Positions 1 to 8,768 of a DNA stretch of 18,180 nucleotides are shown here, piece by piece. The translations under genes were made by a program, and so were the position numbers. Numbering within the stretch: the stretch's first letter is position 1; every line of letters starts with the position of its first letter. The notes under the pieces were generated by a model. The model searched no databases and had not been told where the DNA came from. It saw only the letters and a list, made by a program, of their open reading frames with translations. Source of the stretch: Auxenochlorella pyrenoidosa (lineage: Eukaryota; Chlorophyta; Trebouxiophyceae; Chlorellales; Chlorellaceae); NCBI GenBank assembly GCA_001430745.1, contig KQ482013.1, positions 310,065 to 328,244 of the forward strand, in the 5' to 3' direction.

Positions 1-42
1 GCGCGGACCTGCGTTCCCCTGCACCCCACCCCCCCCTTGCAG

Positions 43-63
43 TGGTACCAGGCGACGCACTGA
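43..63 (+). CDS. Last exon of an upstream tandem paralogue (copy 1), 3' partial
   Basis: After a cttgcag acceptor ending at 42, the exon reads W-Y-Q-A-T-H-stop. This matches the final exons of the two complete genes downstream (WYDQTH-stop at 7584-7604 and WYKKTHP-stop at 16047-16070). The preceding intron end (1-42) also resembles the end of the last intron of copy 2: both contain a GACCT..GTTCCCCTGCAC stretch and end cttgcag. So this is the 3' end of a third family member whose body lies left of the window. The exon alone says nothing about function; the family assignment rests on position, sequence and flanking similarity. Confidence 0.75.
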   Translation, partial: WYQATH

Positions 64-250
64 GAGGGCCAGGCGGACAAGCGGGCCATGCCGCATGGAT
101 TTCAGACCTGACCGAAACTGATCAAAGTTCAAGGACCAGGCTGGCTGGGTGTCGGCTGCGCCTGCGGCATCCTGCATGTTTGTGCCAATCCCGGCGGGCC
201 CGTGGGTCCTGTGCCGCGACTGCGGGTCACAAATCTTTTTTGCATTTTTT

Positions 251-273
251 TGTTTGTTCTTCAAGAACAAACA
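251..273. repeat. Perfect 11-bp inverted repeat around one central base
   Basis: TGTTTGTTCTT (251-261), a single C, then AAGAACAAACA (263-273) form an exact palindrome in the 3' flank of copy 1. It follows T-rich sequence in an otherwise GC-rich region. It could be a cruciform, a 3'UTR hairpin or a dyad protein site. Nothing here decides between them. Confidence 0.6.
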
Positions 274-892
274 CCCTGCATGTCTGTTTCCTGCGCGCCG
301 CATGGACGGTCCTGGCAGTCCTGGCAATCCTCCCGTTACAGGTCTGGCCGCTTTCCTTGCCAGCCGCACCCTCGCCCGCTGGGCCGTGCATTTGCAATTT
401 AACGGCCGTGCGATTTGCAATTTATGACGCGCCGCAGCGCCTGTCATGGCGCCGTCTCTACTTGTATTTCTGAACAGCGCCCATGCTCTGCCCAGCATCC
501 CAGACAAGGTTGCACCGCAAGGCCGCACAGCATGCCAAGCCCTGTGGCAGCGCCCCATAGCAACATGTTCGTGAGGTTGCTAGGCAATGCTGGTCACTTA
601 CGTGAATGTGCCTTGCATAAATATGTTTATGCCTTAGCACTGTTTGCCATCAGGGCTGTGATCATGCGGCGCACCAGACGGAGCCTGAAGGGTCACATGC
701 ACTGCACGGGCAGAAGGCCAGGTCAGCCGCGTAGCTGCTGTCTGGTGCAGCCGAGGCGCTTTGGCTGGCCGGCATGGACAGGTCATTTCGCCCACCACTG
801 GCCAGGGTACACGGGTCACGGCATTGAGCAGCGTCCTGCGATCTGTGTGCAGACCAGAGTGCCTGGTCTTCGTCGCTGTCACGGGACCCACA

Positions 893-910
893 CCCGCTGT
901 GCGTGCTGCC
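893..910 (+). promoter_or_regulatory. Upstream block shared by copies 2 and 3 (copy 2 instance)
   Basis: CCCGCTGTGCGTGCTGCC lies about 500 bases upstream of the copy 2 start. The same 18-mer with one change (A for G) occurs at 8289-8306, about 480 bases upstream of the copy 3 start, followed in both by a CCCG-containing stretch. It may be a conserved upstream element or simply unerased duplication. The regulatory role is inference. Confidence 0.3.
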
Positions 911-1403
911 CACATGCCCGTTGCCCCACAAGCGACCCTCCCGGCTTCTTCCTCCCCCCGACCTCTGCTAATTGCTCTGCGATCCTACGCAGAGGGCAGG
1001 TCGGCCTGCCGCCCCCGCAACCCTCGTTACGCCTTCCCACCCGCGGACAGGTCTCCCAGCAGCGCTGGACAGCTTTCTGGCGCCTCATTGACTGTGAGAG
1101 CGTGAACAGGTAGGTTGTGGGGTTTGTAGGTCCGGCGAGCGGGGGTACATGGCCGCGGCCTTTGGCCAGAGCTGCCGGCAGCAGCCCCATTCGGCAGGCA
1201 AAGCGACGTCAAAGCTCGGCGGCCCCTATAGGATGAGAGCGCAGTTACGAGGAGGTCCAAGCCTTTGGCCGGAGCAGAGCGGGGATACCAGTGCTTGCCG
1301 CCACCGTTGCGACCGTCGGCAGCTTCCTGCAGCTTTGATTGCTCACCAGCCCTCGCAGGGCAGCACTCCACGTGTCGATCATCTATTCCGATTGACTGCA
1401 GGC

Positions 1404-4400
1404 ATGAGGATGAGGAACGCGCTTCTGGCGAGCTTTGTGCTCGCCTGCGCTCTCGGTGGGTGTGCCCCCGGGCGGTGCCGGGACCTTGCCCTAACCTTGC
1501 GAGCAGTGCAGGCTGCTGTCGGGTGCAGGCACAGGACACATGTTTGCCTTCATGCATGTCCCAATTCATGTGCTGCTCCTGCTTCCACTTGCTAGGCCAG
1601 ACCGGTGTTCCAACACACCTTAGCTTTCTAGTGCCTGTTGCAGACGCTGTGCTGGCAGGGCCCGCTCCCGGGCTGCTGCCTGGGCGCAAGACCATCCGGC
1701 TGGTTGGCCGCGGGATGTGCAGCCAGAGTGAGATATGTGGGCGGGCGTGGGCTCCTCACGCCCTGCTGCCCCTGCCTGCGCACCACCGCTGCCCTGCGCC
1801 CTGGTATCCAACCTGGAAGGGACACTGCCTCCGGGCATGTGCCCTCTCAAAATCTCACACACTCCCCCCCCCTGTTGCGCAGCCATGCTCCAGGACCCGC
1901 CGTGCGGAGGGTGCGCGCTGCAGCAGTGTATGCTTTGCCTGCTTCGGCTTGCAGCCTCTTCATCCGCACGAATTGAAAATGAAAGTGACAGCGCAGAGGA
2001 GCATGCGGTGCAGACGTGGTGCAGAGGGGTGGCCTTTTCCCAGGGAGCGGTGCTCCGGCGCTTCCCCGCGCCCTTGCAGCGCACATGCTGACCGCCCTCC
2101 CCTGCCCACGCTCCCCCATGCCTGCAGCGGCGACATTGCCCTGAAGCTGGTCTCTAACAACAGGCTGCCCTGCGCAATCTGGCAGCTTACCGCTGTGACG
2201 CCCAAAGGCCCCAGCCAAAACCTGGTGGGCGTGCCCGTCACCATCAAGTCAACCTGCCGCATGGCCCCCAACCCCACCTGCAACGCCTTCCTGACCGGCC
2301 CGTCCATGTGCACCGATGGATATACCAATATGGGCGCCGGCGGGCAGTGGATCATTGAGGCTGTGGGCTCAAGGTACCGCCTGCGCTCCCTGGTAAGGCG
2401 GGATACGAGTTAGAACGAGTGCTGTGATTATGGGTTAAGGCAGGCGGACCATCTACACTGCTAGTGTTTGCTGTCCCTTTCTCAGGCTGCAGCATTTGGC
2501 CTGCCAGAGCAGGAGCAAGTCTTGACCCAGCAGCAGATTGACTGCTGGGAAGCTGCTTGCTTTTCATGCCGGCCCCACCACCCCAGTCGAATACAACAGC
2601 ACTCCCCTGCCCCTGGCTGCCTTCGCAGGCCCGCGGCAGCTGCCAGAGCCAGTACCTGGGCGCTGCCAAGGTGGCCAACCAGAGCGAGTGTGGAAACGCC
2701 CCCAGGCTGGGGTTCCGAGCGCCCGCTGGCGCTGGTGCCACTTACCTGGACCAGTGGATCATCGAGGACGCCCCCACCACACCCTCCCCGCCCCCACCCA
2801 AGCGCTCGCCGCCCCCTCCCAAGCGCTCGCCGCCTCCGCCAAAGAAGCGCTCTCCTCCGCCGCCTAAGCGCTCCCCGCCCCCTCCGTCCCCGCCCGCCCC
2901 GCCACCACCGCTGAAGGAGCCGGTACGCGGCCGAAGCAGTGCCTTTGAAGCCAGGCTTGGGCTGGCAGGGAGCATCAGAGGGATGCATGCAGCCTGAAGT
3001 TGAGGTCTCTGATGCGCAAGATGTGCATATGCACATGCATGTGGCTCTGTGCCGAGCCTCCTCACCACCCCCCGAGCGTTCCCAGACTGCGCTTCACACC
3101 CACGAGGCACACCTTGTCTGTACCCAGCCCTCTGCACTGGCGCCTCTGTCCCTTGCCCCGCAGATGTGGATGCCCGCCGGTCTCGGCGCTGAGAACATCA
3201 CCACAGGCGACGCAGACCAGATCTCGTCTGCCTACGACGACGTCGTCCTCGGTCCCATCTTTGCCGCCACAGACAGCTTCTCCCAGTCTGGCGCTGTGTA
3301 CTACAGGTGACTGGCTGCACAATGCTGGGAAGGCCGGCGGGCTGCCGCTGTTGCAGCTGCAGGCAAGAGCGGTCTCCAGAGGACCTGGCTGCCCCTGTCT
3401 AGCTTCCCCAGGCCAGCACAGGTGGAAGCGCACTGCTGACCACGCTGCTAGTCTGATGTGCTGCTTGTTTGCCTGCCTGCCTCCCCGCAGCACCGAGGAG
3501 ACGGTGTGTGCCCAGCAGGGGGGCGGCGGCGGCCGCCGCCTGCTGCGCGGCGCGACCGCCTGCCGCCGGCGCCGCAGCCTGCAAGGGCCGGGCGGCTGGA
3601 TCAAATACATGGGGCAGGACTTTGGCAACACCAGCGGCTCCGTCAGCCTGCAGGTGAGGGGCCGATGGCAACAGCACAGCAGCGGGGAAGTGGTGGACTG
3701 CCAGGCCGCTTCGTAGACGCACCTTCGGTGCCACATGTGCGGATGGCAACAGCACAGCAGCGGGGAAGTGGTGGACTGCCAGGCCGCTTCGTAGACGCAC
3801 CTTCGGTGCCACATGTGCGGGCGGCGACACGCGCAACATCGGACGCCTGGCGAAGCCCGGCAGACCCCCCACCCCCACCCCCACCCCCACCCCCACCCCC
3901 ACCCCCACTCCCACCCCCGCCACCACCCTGCAGGTGACCTTCCCGGGCGTGCCAGCTGTGGCCTATCGCAATCTGGCTGGCGATGGCATCTTTAAGGTAA
4001 GGCCCGACCAGGGGGGCAAGCGCCAGCCAGCACTGCCTGGGCTGACTGCAGCCCTCAGGGCTCAGTGCGGAGCTGCACAGCCTGCCAAGCCGCCACAAGC
4101 TGGCCTGCGCCAGCAGGCATGCACGCATCCACCTGCTCTTTGCCACTGCCACCCACAACCCATGCTTGTGTGCGCCTGCGCACTGCAATGGAACTGAAAG
4201 GAAAGGAAAATGAAATGGGTAAGGAAATTTCCACCTCCCTACTGCAATGCAGGTGTCGAACGGGACCGACTGGAATTTTGGGTGCACAGCGGATGGCAAG
4301 GTGGGTGCGGGGCCGCCACCAGGGCCGCCGCCTGCCTGTGGCATGGCCAGTCGAGGGATGCGAACGACCGCTGCCGCACTGTGCTGACTCATCCGCTCTC

Positions 4401-7400
4401 AGAGGGTCGCAGGACTGAGCAGGCTGCCCGCCACCTGCACGCCTGCCTGGCTGCCTTCCACCTGCACGCTTCTCTGCCTGCCTGCCTGCCAGCCTGCCAG
4501 CCTACCCTCCGCCTTCCCTGCCTGCAGTTTGGCGACAACGCCAAGTACATTAGCCTGTATGTGACGGCCCCAATGCTGTACTCCGAAATCGGTCAGCAGC
4601 AGATAGTGGCCTACGCTGACGGCAAGTGCCCTCGTGCGGCTTCCCCGCTCGGCTGCTGCGCCTGGCCGCGAAGCTCACGCTGTCTGCGTTCCTGGGGCTG
4701 CTGCGGGCGCGCCCCCGCAGGCTTGCCTGCCCAGCTGCTCAGCTTTTACAGGCCTTGATGCCTTTGCACCGCCACCAACATTAAGCCGATACAATCGTTG
4801 GCTGAGCCCCGTGCTCCACTGCCAGCTGCCGGAGTTTATCTGGCCTTGACGCTGCCCTGCAGATGCGAACTGCGACCGGCTGAAAATCAAGTACTGCGTG
4901 GCGGGGCAGTGGCAGGAGTTCAACGGCACGACCTACAACAACCCGGTCTCCGACATCAACCTCGGCATCTGGCCCTGGTGAGCCGACGGCTGTGCGCAAC
5001 CCCCGGCCGACCCTGGCTGCACGCTTAGGAATCTGGTGGGGAACCGCCTCGCCCCGCCCTGCGTGTAACCCAGCCCAACCCTCTGCTGCATCGTGGCAGC
5101 AGCGATGCACAACCTGCGCCGGGCATGCTGTGACACCCCCTTGCAGGGACGAGGGCAACCAGACGTGGACGCCGGTCGTGGCGTTCATCGACAGCGATGC
5201 CAGCCTGCCAGTGGTCAGGTGGGGGCCTGGGGCGGCTGGCTATTGTACTGCGGTCTGCCAATTGTATCTTTTTGCGGTTGTGTGACCGCGCCGGGCCTGT
5301 CGTCGAACTAATCGACTGTGACGGGTGTAACAGCCAGCCAGCCAGGGGACGGGGTTGGCCAGCATCTGGTTGTCGGCGCAGCGCCAGTTCCGTTGGTGGT
5401 CAATTCGGTTGCTCCTTCATCCTGTGTAAAGTCCCGTCGTGGGCGGAGCCAGCTGCGGGGGCTTGCAGCGAGCGGCCGAGGGCAAGCAGCGGTGGTGCCC
5501 ACCCATGCCAGCGCCCTGGCCCCTGGGATCGTACGGTCCAGTCTGCCTAGCGTCGAAAGCATGTGGCTACATTAAGCTAAATGCCCCGCCGCCTCATCAT
5601 GATCCCCACCCAGGTACTTCAACTGGACCACATCCGACTGGGCGACCCTCGAGCCGATGCCCACGCAGGGCACCATCTCCGGCCTCAAAGTCAGGCGAGC
5701 GCAGGGGGGCGCGTTTGCTGCGCCCGTGCCCCCGCGCAGCATGGCCTTTGCCCCGGCAGGCCAGCTCCTGTCGCACCCGTTTGTGCGCGTGCAGAGAGAG
5801 TCCGATGTCCCGCTCACAGCCGGGCCCGGCCTTGCCGGCCTGCAGGTTCACAATCATGGGCTTCATCCCCCTGGTGGCCTTCTCCGACGACGCGCTTGGC
5901 GGCAAGGGTGCGTGGTGTGTGTAGCATGTGTAGCGTGCGTGCGCGTGCGTGTGTAAGAGGCAGCCGGCCCCCCCGCCCCCCCCCCCCCTTCCCGTCATGG
6001 TCATGTGACTGTGAGTGTGTGAGTGTGTGTGTGTGTGTGTGGTGGTGGTGGTGGGGGGGGGGGCCGGGGGCTGTGGCTGGCATCACTCAGGCCAGCCCTG
6101 CAGTACGTCTCGACAGCAGGCCCGGTTGGCATGCCCTGCTGCTGCCCGAGAGGCTCCACCCAGCCACGCCCCTGTTGGGCAAACTTGCAGCAGCTGAGGG
6201 TGCCAGCAAGCCCAGGCGGTGCCACTTTCGCGCAACTAAACACCGCTCGCTGCCCGCCCTCTGCCCGCCTCAGGTTCCCTGGTCTTTCCAAACCTCTACG
6301 CGCGCCGTCGGCTGCTGTCTGCGAGCGGAGCCGCCTCCTTCGCCTCCGCCCAGGGTATGGGCATCGACTACGGCCTCAAGTGGAGCTACCTGCCCCCGGC
6401 GCAGCCCAACTTCACAGCCGGGGCTGCCAGCGACTTTGACGTGAGCCGCAGCGCCGCTGGCCTGCCCCCTGGCTGCGCATGTTTCGCCCGGCGGCAGGGC
6501 CGCACCGCACAGGCAGCGGCTCGGCTTGCGCATGCGCTGCTGCGCTGCCCTGCTGCTGCACCCGCTGCTGCGGCTGGGCTCGCTCTGGGTGGCAGCCAAC
6601 CGGCTAGGACACACTTCCTGGCTGTCACCAGTGCCTGCCTTCTTCCCCCTCCTCTGCAGATGACTGTTGCGGGCACTACGGCGGCCGTTGTAGCTTACCG
6701 TGAGGCGGGCGAGGGCAGGGTGCAGTCAGGTCAAGACGTGCAGCGGACCCGGCGTGCGCTTGCAAGCGCCGCAGACTGGCATGGTTCTACGACGCAGGTG
6801 CAGAACAGCCGGCAGAGCGCCCGCACGGCGCTGGTTCCCTCACAACACTCGTTCCCTCACGACGCTCGTTGTTGGCTGCAGGCGACGGGACCCAGGGCGG
6901 CGCCCTCTCCTCCCAGGTGTACACCGGCCCCAATGGCCTGGTCAACTTTGGCCAGCAGGGTGAGCTGCCCAGCATGGACGGTGCTCGGGTCACCGGAAAG
7001 AGCGCGTCCATGGCGAACCACACGAGGTGCCCAGCAGGCCGTGCGCAGCGGCTGGTGCAAGCTGCCTGCCCCTAGTGCCTCCTGCCCCCCCCCCCCCCCC
7101 TTCTGGGTGTTCCCAAACCCTGATTCCACCCCAGAGCCAGAAGGGCACCAAGCCGCCCCTGTTGCACCGTAAACACACACCCGCGCCGCACCCCCCGCCC
7201 CCACTTACCCCCATGCGCCTGCTGCAGGCTTCACCCCCGGCGCTGCCGGCGGGACCGCGGTGGCTGCCAGCTTCATGCTGGGCTCCACGTCAGACTGGGT
7301 GTACTGCGCCTTCCGGGACGAGACCAGCAAGCCGCACAGGATGTCGGTCTACAAGATCAATGCAGTGGATTGGTTTGCGGTGAGGGGCCGGGTGCCCGGC

Positions 7401-7604
7401 CCGCCTGGCCACGGCGTGACAGCTGGGTGCAGTCGCGAGCGAGACGGGCAGCTGGCGCGCGTGCCAGCTGATGTCTGGCACCTGCATGGGCGCAGGCAGG
7501 GCGACTGGCCGCGCTGTCGGTCTGCTGCTGTGCGCACCTCTGTGCAGACCTCGGTTCCCCTGCACTCCTGCACCCGCTTGCAGTGGTATGATCAGACGCA
7601 CTGA
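1404..7604 (+). CDS. Secreted trefoil-like / Pro-rich linker / propeller-like protein, copy 2 (673 aa, 19 exons)
   Basis: Exons: 1404-1455, 1644-1727, 1883-1910, 2128-2392, 2629-2922, 3164-3306, 3491-3653, 3934-3996, 4253-4300, 4528-4621, 4863-4977, 5147-5218, 5614-5694, 5846-5907, 6274-6440, 6660-6699, 6882-6959, 7228-7379, 7584-7604. They sum to 2022 nt with phases matching copy 3 throughout. Residues 1-22 are a signal peptide (hydrophobic core, VLA|GPAPG cleavage). Residues ~33-191 hold three Cys-containing repeats ending in AIWQL, GGQWIIEAV and DQWIIEDA (beta-trefoil-like). Residues 192-241 are a Pro-rich linker with four SPPPPK(K)R units. Residues 242-673 hold seven repeats centred on FAATD 274, VAYRN 352, VAYAD 407, VAFID 461, VAFSD 511, VAYRD 588 and CAFRD 643 (seven-bladed propeller-like). 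N-glycosylation sequons (NIT, NTS, NGT twice, NQT, NWT, NFT) fit export. Introns 10 and 13 use GC donors. The likely role is an extracellular-matrix or cell-wall glycoprotein; ligand and family name are unknown. It is not a recognisable pherophorin. Confidence 0.85.
1883..1910 (+). other. 28-nt microexon (exon 3 of copy 2)
   Basis: Flanked by gcgcag and gtgcgc, it reads T-M-L-Q-D-P-P-C-G-G across its junctions. Without it, exon 2 (phase 1) cannot join exon 4 (phase 2) in frame. Copy 3 has an exon of identical length (9365-9392) reading V-L-L-Q-G-T-P-C-G-G, so the model is supported by both paralogues. It supplies one Cys of the N-terminal domain. Confidence 0.8.
2788..2922 (+). repeat. Pro-rich linker coding repeat, SPPPPKR units (copy 2)
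   Basis: The end of exon 5 encodes four SPPPPKR or SPPPPKKR units, then Pro-Ser-Ala-rich sequence ending in KEP. The unit is about 21 nt at DNA level (CCC..AAGCGCTCGCCG). In green algae and plants SPPPP is a prolyl-hydroxylation and arabinosylation context giving a stiff rod. The regular basic KR interruptions are unusual for that class. Copy 3 has only two units (about 10219-10312), so linker length varies between paralogues. Confidence 0.85.
3664..3819 (+). repeat. Perfect tandem duplication of 78 bp in intron 7 of copy 2
   Basis: A 78-base unit beginning GATGGCAACAGCACAGCAGC occupies 3664-3741 and is repeated base for base at 3742-3819. No differences were seen, so the event is recent or the array is maintained. 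It lies inside the intron (3654-3933). Reading on from exon 7 hits TAG at 3715, so it is not an extension of the coding exon. Confidence 0.9.
3865..3919. repeat. (CCCCCA)n minisatellite before the exon 8 acceptor
   Basis: About eight CCCCCA hexamers with minor end variation lie just upstream of the exon 8 acceptor at 3933. On the minus strand this is (TGGGGG)n, which fits a G-quadruplex consensus. On the transcript it serves as the pyrimidine-rich tract. Confidence 0.85.
4622..4862 (+). other. GC-AG intron (intron 10 of copy 2)
   Basis: The donor is GACG|gcaagt and the acceptor ccctgcag. Phase 1 is forced because the next exon must read D-A-N-C-D-R-L-K-I-K-Y-C. The nearby GT (ggcaa|gtgccc) would give phase 2 and break the frame. 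The same GC donor is present in copy 3. Confidence 0.85.
5695..5845 (+). other. GC-AG intron (intron 13 of copy 2)
   Basis: The donor is GTCAG|gcgagc, giving K-V-R-F-T-I-M-G-F. Copy 3 at the same position has GTCCG|gtgagg, giving K-V-R-Y-D-Y-K-G-F. The GT three codon positions earlier (AAA|gtcagg) gives phase 0, which does not fit the next exon. Confidence 0.75.
6011..6063. repeat. TG / TGG / poly-G tract in intron 14 of copy 2
   Basis: A run of alternating TG passes into TGG repeats and then a run of about twelve G. It is preceded at about 5969-5988 by long C-runs. It is low-complexity, able to form Z-DNA and G-quadruplex structures, and lies within the intron 5908-6273. Confidence 0.85.
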
Positions 7605-8768
7605 CAGCGTCAGGCGGACGGCCCAGCACGCCGTACTGGATCTCCAAAAACTAATTGAAATTTAAGCTAGACTCTCTGGTGTGCTCAGCAGACCAGCTGG
7701 GTGCGGCACGAGCCAGCGGCACCCTTGGTGCTGCGCCAATCCTGGCTGGCCTGCGGGCTGGCCGCAAGCCCAGCGCCGTCACTGCGCCGAACAACTATTC
7801 ACAGTTTCATTTATGCCCACTCCTTCGGGACTACTGCAGCCCGACCTGCATCCCCAGCATACATCCTACCAAGCCTGCATTCTCCTACACACCTTCCTAA
7901 CCTCGACATGACCCACCACACCTGAGCGACACCTGACAATGTCTCCCCATCACCGCGGTTGGGCATTGATGGCCTGAGGCGACATGCACACAACATGTAC
8001 CACACTGCGTACATTATTTTCAATGGCAACAGTCGCTTATGGCCGCCCAGATGTAAAGGGACACCGGGCCAGCTGGCTGCAGGCAGGTCAGGGTGCCCTG
8101 CGGCGCATGTGCCCACTCAGGCGCGCGGCCTCTGCGGGCCTGAACGTATGTGCACAACCTCCTCTTGTTCATGCCCTCCGTTGTGCACAGTGGCGCATTA
8201 TGCCGAACAGTGCCAGTCAATGCCTCGAGCCAACAAACATGCACGCAGCGCGCCACCAGCAGGCATCTCTGGAATCTGAGATCTAGCGCCCGCTGTGCAT
8301 GCTGCCATGTGCCCGGTCCCTGAGTGCCTTGGGGCGAAGTATGCTCAACTAGTTCTACAAGTGTGAGATTCCAGGTCAGTTCCGCCGCTCCCGCCCGCCC
8401 TTGCGGTGGACAGGCTCCGGACGACGGCCGGCCACAAAGGGCAAAATCGCCCACCATCCCAGTCGCCCTGTGGCTCGCTACATGCTAGAGAGACGATCTC
8501 AGAATTGTGGAACAGGCGAGCGTGGTTGAGAGCGGTGCATGCTAAAAACTGCGTGATTGCTCTAGCAGCGGGAAGCCCCCGGCGCCTGGCAGAGTGGGAT
8601 GAGCTGGATGAGCACTTTGGGGGTGCACGGAAGCGCTGCTGCGCCGAGGGGCTTGAAGCAGTAACAGGGAGGGTGCTGCCACCGCCGTATGCCGTTGTCA
8701 AACAGCACCGCGAGACTCGGCAAGGGCCCACCGCGCTCCCACTGAATATTCTGCGATTGCCTGCAGGC
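7605..8768. other. Intergenic: 3' flank of copy 2 and 5' flank of copy 3
   Basis: No supported gene is seen. The beginning resembles the 3' flank of copy 1 (CACTGA, then CAGGCGGAC, then similar GC-rich text). One TGTAA occurs at 8052-8056, about 450 bases past the copy 2 stop. It matches the usual green-algal poly(A) signal but is a single weak match. The end is ctgcaggcATG, as in copy 2. Confidence 0.55.
8289..8306 (+). promoter_or_regulatory. Upstream block shared by copies 2 and 3 (copy 3 instance)
   Basis: CCCGCTGTGCATGCTGCC differs by one base from 893-910 and sits at a similar distance upstream of the start codon. It is evidence of shared 5' flanking sequence. A regulatory function is inference only. 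Confidence 0.3.

Larger units (their letters stand above)
64..1403. other. Intergenic: 3' flank of copy 1 and 5' flank of copy 2
   Basis: No convincing gene is seen. The open frames here are GC-driven and lack family-like sequence or coherent splice structure. The first ~150 bases after the copy 1 stop align by eye with the flank after the copy 2 stop (shared CAGGCGGAC, then similar GC-rich text), so the duplication unit includes 3' untranslated sequence. The stretch holds a perfect 23-bp palindrome (251-273), a block also found upstream of copy 3 (893-910), and a possible leader-intron donor (CAG|gtaggt at 1110). No clear TATA box or TGTAA poly(A) signal was recognised. Confidence 0.6.

Noticed and set aside
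64..1403. A gene between copies 1 and 2
   Set aside because: Open frames on both strands are short, overlapping and compositionally biased, with no start context or homologous exon pattern.
1265..2413. 382-codon open frame on the plus strand
   Set aside because: It reads through introns 1-3 of copy 2 and agrees with the true frame only in exon 4 and parts of other exons. Splice-based comparison with copy 3 gives a better model.
2629..2922. Assignment as a pherophorin
   Set aside because: The SPPPP rod is similar, but the flanking domains do not show the pherophorin pattern I know, and the C-terminal half is a seven-repeat domain.
3865..3919. CRISPR-like array
   Set aside because: It is a simple hexamer repeat with no spacers, within a eukaryotic intron.
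3643..4392. Repeat-containing open frames over the 78-bp duplication, both strands
   Set aside because: The repeat is intronic and the frame from exon 7 stops at 3715-3717. The peptide repetition only mirrors the DNA duplication.
5268..5290. TTGCGGTTGTGTGAC in copy 2 intron 12 as another dispersed-repeat copy
   Set aside because: Only a short TTGCGGTT core matches. The tail and inverted arms are absent.
5581..6444. 287-codon open frame on the plus strand
   Set aside because: It crosses homopolymer and TG tracts within introns and is out of frame with exons 13-15.
8052..8056. TGTAA as the poly(A) signal of copy 2
   Set aside because: It is a single 5-mer about 450 bases past the stop with no matching site after copies 1 or 3, so it is too weak to annotate as a feature.
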